From an uncultured Myxococcales bacterium (lineage in GTDB: Bacteria > Myxococcota_A > Bradymonadia > UBA7976 > UBA1532): a stretch of 16,012 nucleotides of DNA. Both the position numbers and the translations under genes were made by a program. The notes under the pieces are model-generated. The model had not been told where the DNA came from. It searched no databases and saw only the letters and a list, made by a program, of their open reading frames with translations. Positions 14,611 to 16,012 of the stretch are shown here, in pieces. Where the stretch lies: assembly GCA_937896275.1 (NCBI GenBank), contig CALBMW010000728.1:1-16012 (forward strand), written 5' to 3'. How positions within the stretch are numbered: the stretch's first letter is position 1; every line of letters begins with the position of its first letter.

Positions 14611-14825
14611 GACACATGGGGAGGCGAGTGCTCCCGTCCTGGATGACCTGTGCTCCAGGGGTCGACGTGAGAGAGACGAAACGCTCCCCGGGGGCCCCCC
14701 CGCGCCCGGGCCCGGCCCGCTGGCACCGTGGCCCGCATCCTGCTGTCTATCCGCCCCGACACCGACGCCGACGCCGGCAGACACAGGCAGAGCGGCGCCG
14801 CGCTCGCACCTCCAAGGAACCCACC

Positions 14826-15725
14826 ATGAAGCCACTTGCCATGCTCCCCATCCTGTTCGCCGCGCAGCTCGCGCAGGCAGAGGTGTGCGTCTCGATCGCC
14901 GAAGACCGGGACACGCTCAACGAGACCGACCGCGCGGGCGTGCTGCTGCTGGCTCGCAGCTCCTTCGAGGAGGCGGGCGAGAAGGTCGTCGACGCCCCAT
15001 GCGCCGCCGAGTACAAGCTGGCCAACGCGCGCCTGGGCGAGTCGGTGACCGCCACGATCAGCGGGCCCAAGGGCAGCCGCAGGGGTCAGTCGCGCACCAT
15101 CGAGGACCTGGGCAACGTCTATGACCAGATGATTCGGTCGTTGGTGACCGGAAAGGCGGTCGAAGACTCGGTGACGCGGAGCAACGCGACGGAGGCGCAG
15201 GCCAACCCCCACCGGATCAAGGCTGACTCACTTTGGCTCGCCCGAATCGGCACCGGGTTCGTGGGCGGCAGCGACCCGAGCAAGGTCCCGATCGGCCTGG
15301 GCGTCGGCTACCGGTACGAGTTGGACAGGTTCGCGGTCGAGACGGGCATGGACTTGACGGTCTCACCGAGCGACAAGTCCGCCGACACCTCGGGCTTCCA
15401 CTTCGGTTTCTTCGTGGGCGGCCTGTACTTCTTCGACCCCCAGGAGAGCTCGAGCCCCTACGTGGGCCTCGCGCTCGGCTACGGCGGCGCCGGGCTCACC
15501 AACAACGACGAGACCCACAGCGGCGCGGGCCTCGAGGGCCGGGTGTCGGCGGGCTACGCGCTGCTCCGCTCGAGCACGATTCGGATCGTCGTCGAGTTGG
15601 AGGCGACGCTCCCGTTCTACAGCCTCGAGCGCGACGACTTCCTCTCCGACGATGGCTCCGACTCGAAGGACAACGCCACGAAGTACGCGCCCATCTTCGG
15701 TTTGAGCCTCGGCGTCGGCTACTGA
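14826..15725 (+). CDS. Exported protein with N-terminal periplasmic-like domain and outer-membrane beta-barrel-like C-terminus
   Basis: A 299-aa protein with a short signal peptide (MKPLAMLPILFAAQLAQA, cleavage before EVC). Residues about 20-115 form a mixed alpha/beta soluble region with two cysteines (21 and 59) that could pair, including NETDRAGVLLLARSSFEEAG and the basic turn GPKGSRRGQSRT. From about 135 the sequence alternates hydrophobic and polar residues with Gly/Tyr/Phe enrichment: WLARIGTGFVGG, IGLGVGYRYELDRFAVETGM, FHFGFFVGGLYFF, YVGLALGYGGAG, EGRVSAGYALL and the final FGLSLGVGY. It ends in an aromatic residue, as outer-membrane barrels usually do. About 8 strands are plausible, so this may be a small OmpA/OmpW-like barrel. 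AAGGA lies about 8 nt before ATG at 14826. No exact family recognised; function unknown. An upstream in-frame extension is rejected because it would bury the signal peptide. Confidence 0.85.
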   Translation: MKPLAMLPILFAAQLAQAEVCVSIAEDRDTLNETDRAGVLLLARSSFEEAGEKVVDAPCAAEYKLANARLGESVTATISGPKGSRRGQSRTIEDLGNVYDQMIRSLVTGKAVEDSVTRSNATEAQANPHRIKADSLWLARIGTGFVGGSDPSKVPIGLGVGYRYELDRFAVETGMDLTVSPSDKSADTSGFHFGFFVGGLYFFDPQESSSPYVGLALGYGGAGLTNNDETHSGAGLEGRVSAGYALLRSSTIRIVVELEATLPFYSLERDDFLSDDGSDSKDNATKYAPIFGLSLGVGY

Positions 15726-15875
15726 GGTCGGGCGCGGTGCCAGCAGCCGTATTCGCCAAGCGGGAGCTGCGAGCGGCCCCCGAGAGCCAGGACCCCGACA
15801 ACCGAGCGCGCGGCAGCAGCCCCAGCTGGCACCCGGGAACTACGAGTGGCCCCGGACCGCGTCGCAGCAGCCAGC

Positions 15876-15985
15876 AAGAGTGCAGCCCGTAAGAGTGCCA
15901 GGCACTTCTTCTGTGCAGCCAGCAAGAGTGCCAGCAAGAGTGCTGCCAGCAAGAGTGCTGCCAGCAAGAGTGCCAGGCACTTCTT
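15876..15985 (+). repeat. REP-like palindromes with nested 15-bp tandem repeats
   Basis: Two identical 20-bp imperfect palindromes with core AGTGCCAGGCACT occur at 15891-15910 and 15966-15985, exactly 75 bp apart. Between them are tandem units built on the same left arm: AAGAGTGCCAGC at 15924-15935, then AAGAGTGCTGCCAGC twice and exactly (15936-15950, 15951-15965). AAGAGTGC occurs six times in total from 15876. The preceding 150 bp after the beta-barrel gene stop contain no supported gene. The structure resembles extragenic palindromic (REP/BIME-like) elements; no transposase gene is present in the window. Confidence 0.8.
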
Positions 15986-16012
15986 CTGGGCACATCTTCC
16001 GGGCAGGAGTCC

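Noticed and set aside
14604..14825. N-terminal extension of the beta-barrel protein frame to an ATG at 14604.
   Set aside because: The extension is Arg/Pro-rich and would place 74 residues before an evident signal peptide; ATG 14826 has its own AAGGA ribosome site.
15719..15967. Minus-strand frame starting with a Leu/Ala-rich stretch that resembles a signal peptide or membrane helix.
   Set aside because: The hydrophobic run is a by-product of translating the 15-bp tandem repeats; the other frame of the same DNA gives a Trp/His/Ser/Cys repeat. No ribosome site or downstream domain.
15876..15985. Possible CRISPR array at the right end.
   Set aside because: Units are 12-15 bp without unique ~30-bp spacers, the palindromes are 75 bp apart, and there are no cas genes.

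Overview
The window is GC-rich, densely packed DNA (most intergenic gaps are under 150 bp) from a Gram-negative bacterium. A periplasmic soluble lytic transglycosylase, an outer-membrane beta-barrel candidate, an ECF sigma/anti-sigma pair, a DUF2059 protein and a YfhO-type membrane protein together suggest a deltaproteobacterial or Myxococcota-like host. This is inferred from gene content and base composition only. No rRNA, tRNA, CRISPR array, transposase or prophage gene was seen.

Layout. (1) 1-1854, minus strand: an ECF sigma factor, a single-pass anti-sigma candidate, a 57-aa coupled small ORF and the 5' part of a TauE/SafE permease form one co-directional cluster. A good ECF-type promoter lies upstream of the sigma gene, so it is probably autoregulated. 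(2) 1998-4325, plus strand: a 775-aa Slt-type lytic transglycosylase, followed by four degenerate ~20-bp tandem repeats. (3) 4409-7125, minus strand: a thiamine-diphosphate enzyme and an NAD-dependent epimerase/dehydratase overlapping by ATGA. They are divergent from a TetR regulator plus GNAT acetyltransferase pair (7230-8758, plus strand). The divergent gap carries an inverted-repeat operator that covers a promoter pointing at the enzyme operon. (4) 8391-12794, minus strand: a four-gene operon of a DUF2059 exported protein, an alpha/beta hydrolase, a family 2 glycosyltransferase and a YfhO-like polytopic protein. (5) 12941-14560, plus strand: an ABC-F ATPase. (6) 14826-15725, plus strand: an exported two-part protein with a beta-barrel-like C-terminus. 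The window ends in a patch of nested 15-bp repeats and REP-like palindromes.

Most notable points. The glycosyltransferase is interrupted by one in-frame amber codon at 11246-11248, although the frame stays intact and family-like on both sides. This probably breaks (or splits) the enzyme expected to supply a lipid-linked sugar to the YfhO partner, a pairing like CsbB-YfhO in Bacillus. Two junctions of the same operon make sense only if CTG is the start codon inside a CTGA stop/start overlap. This fits a window-wide pattern in which every tight co-directional junction is an ATGA, GTGA, CTGA or TGATG overlap. The YfhO reading frame has no stop where the protein should end and runs 368 nt antisense through the GNAT gene. 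Short degenerate tandem repeats also sit just downstream of three separate plus-strand genes.
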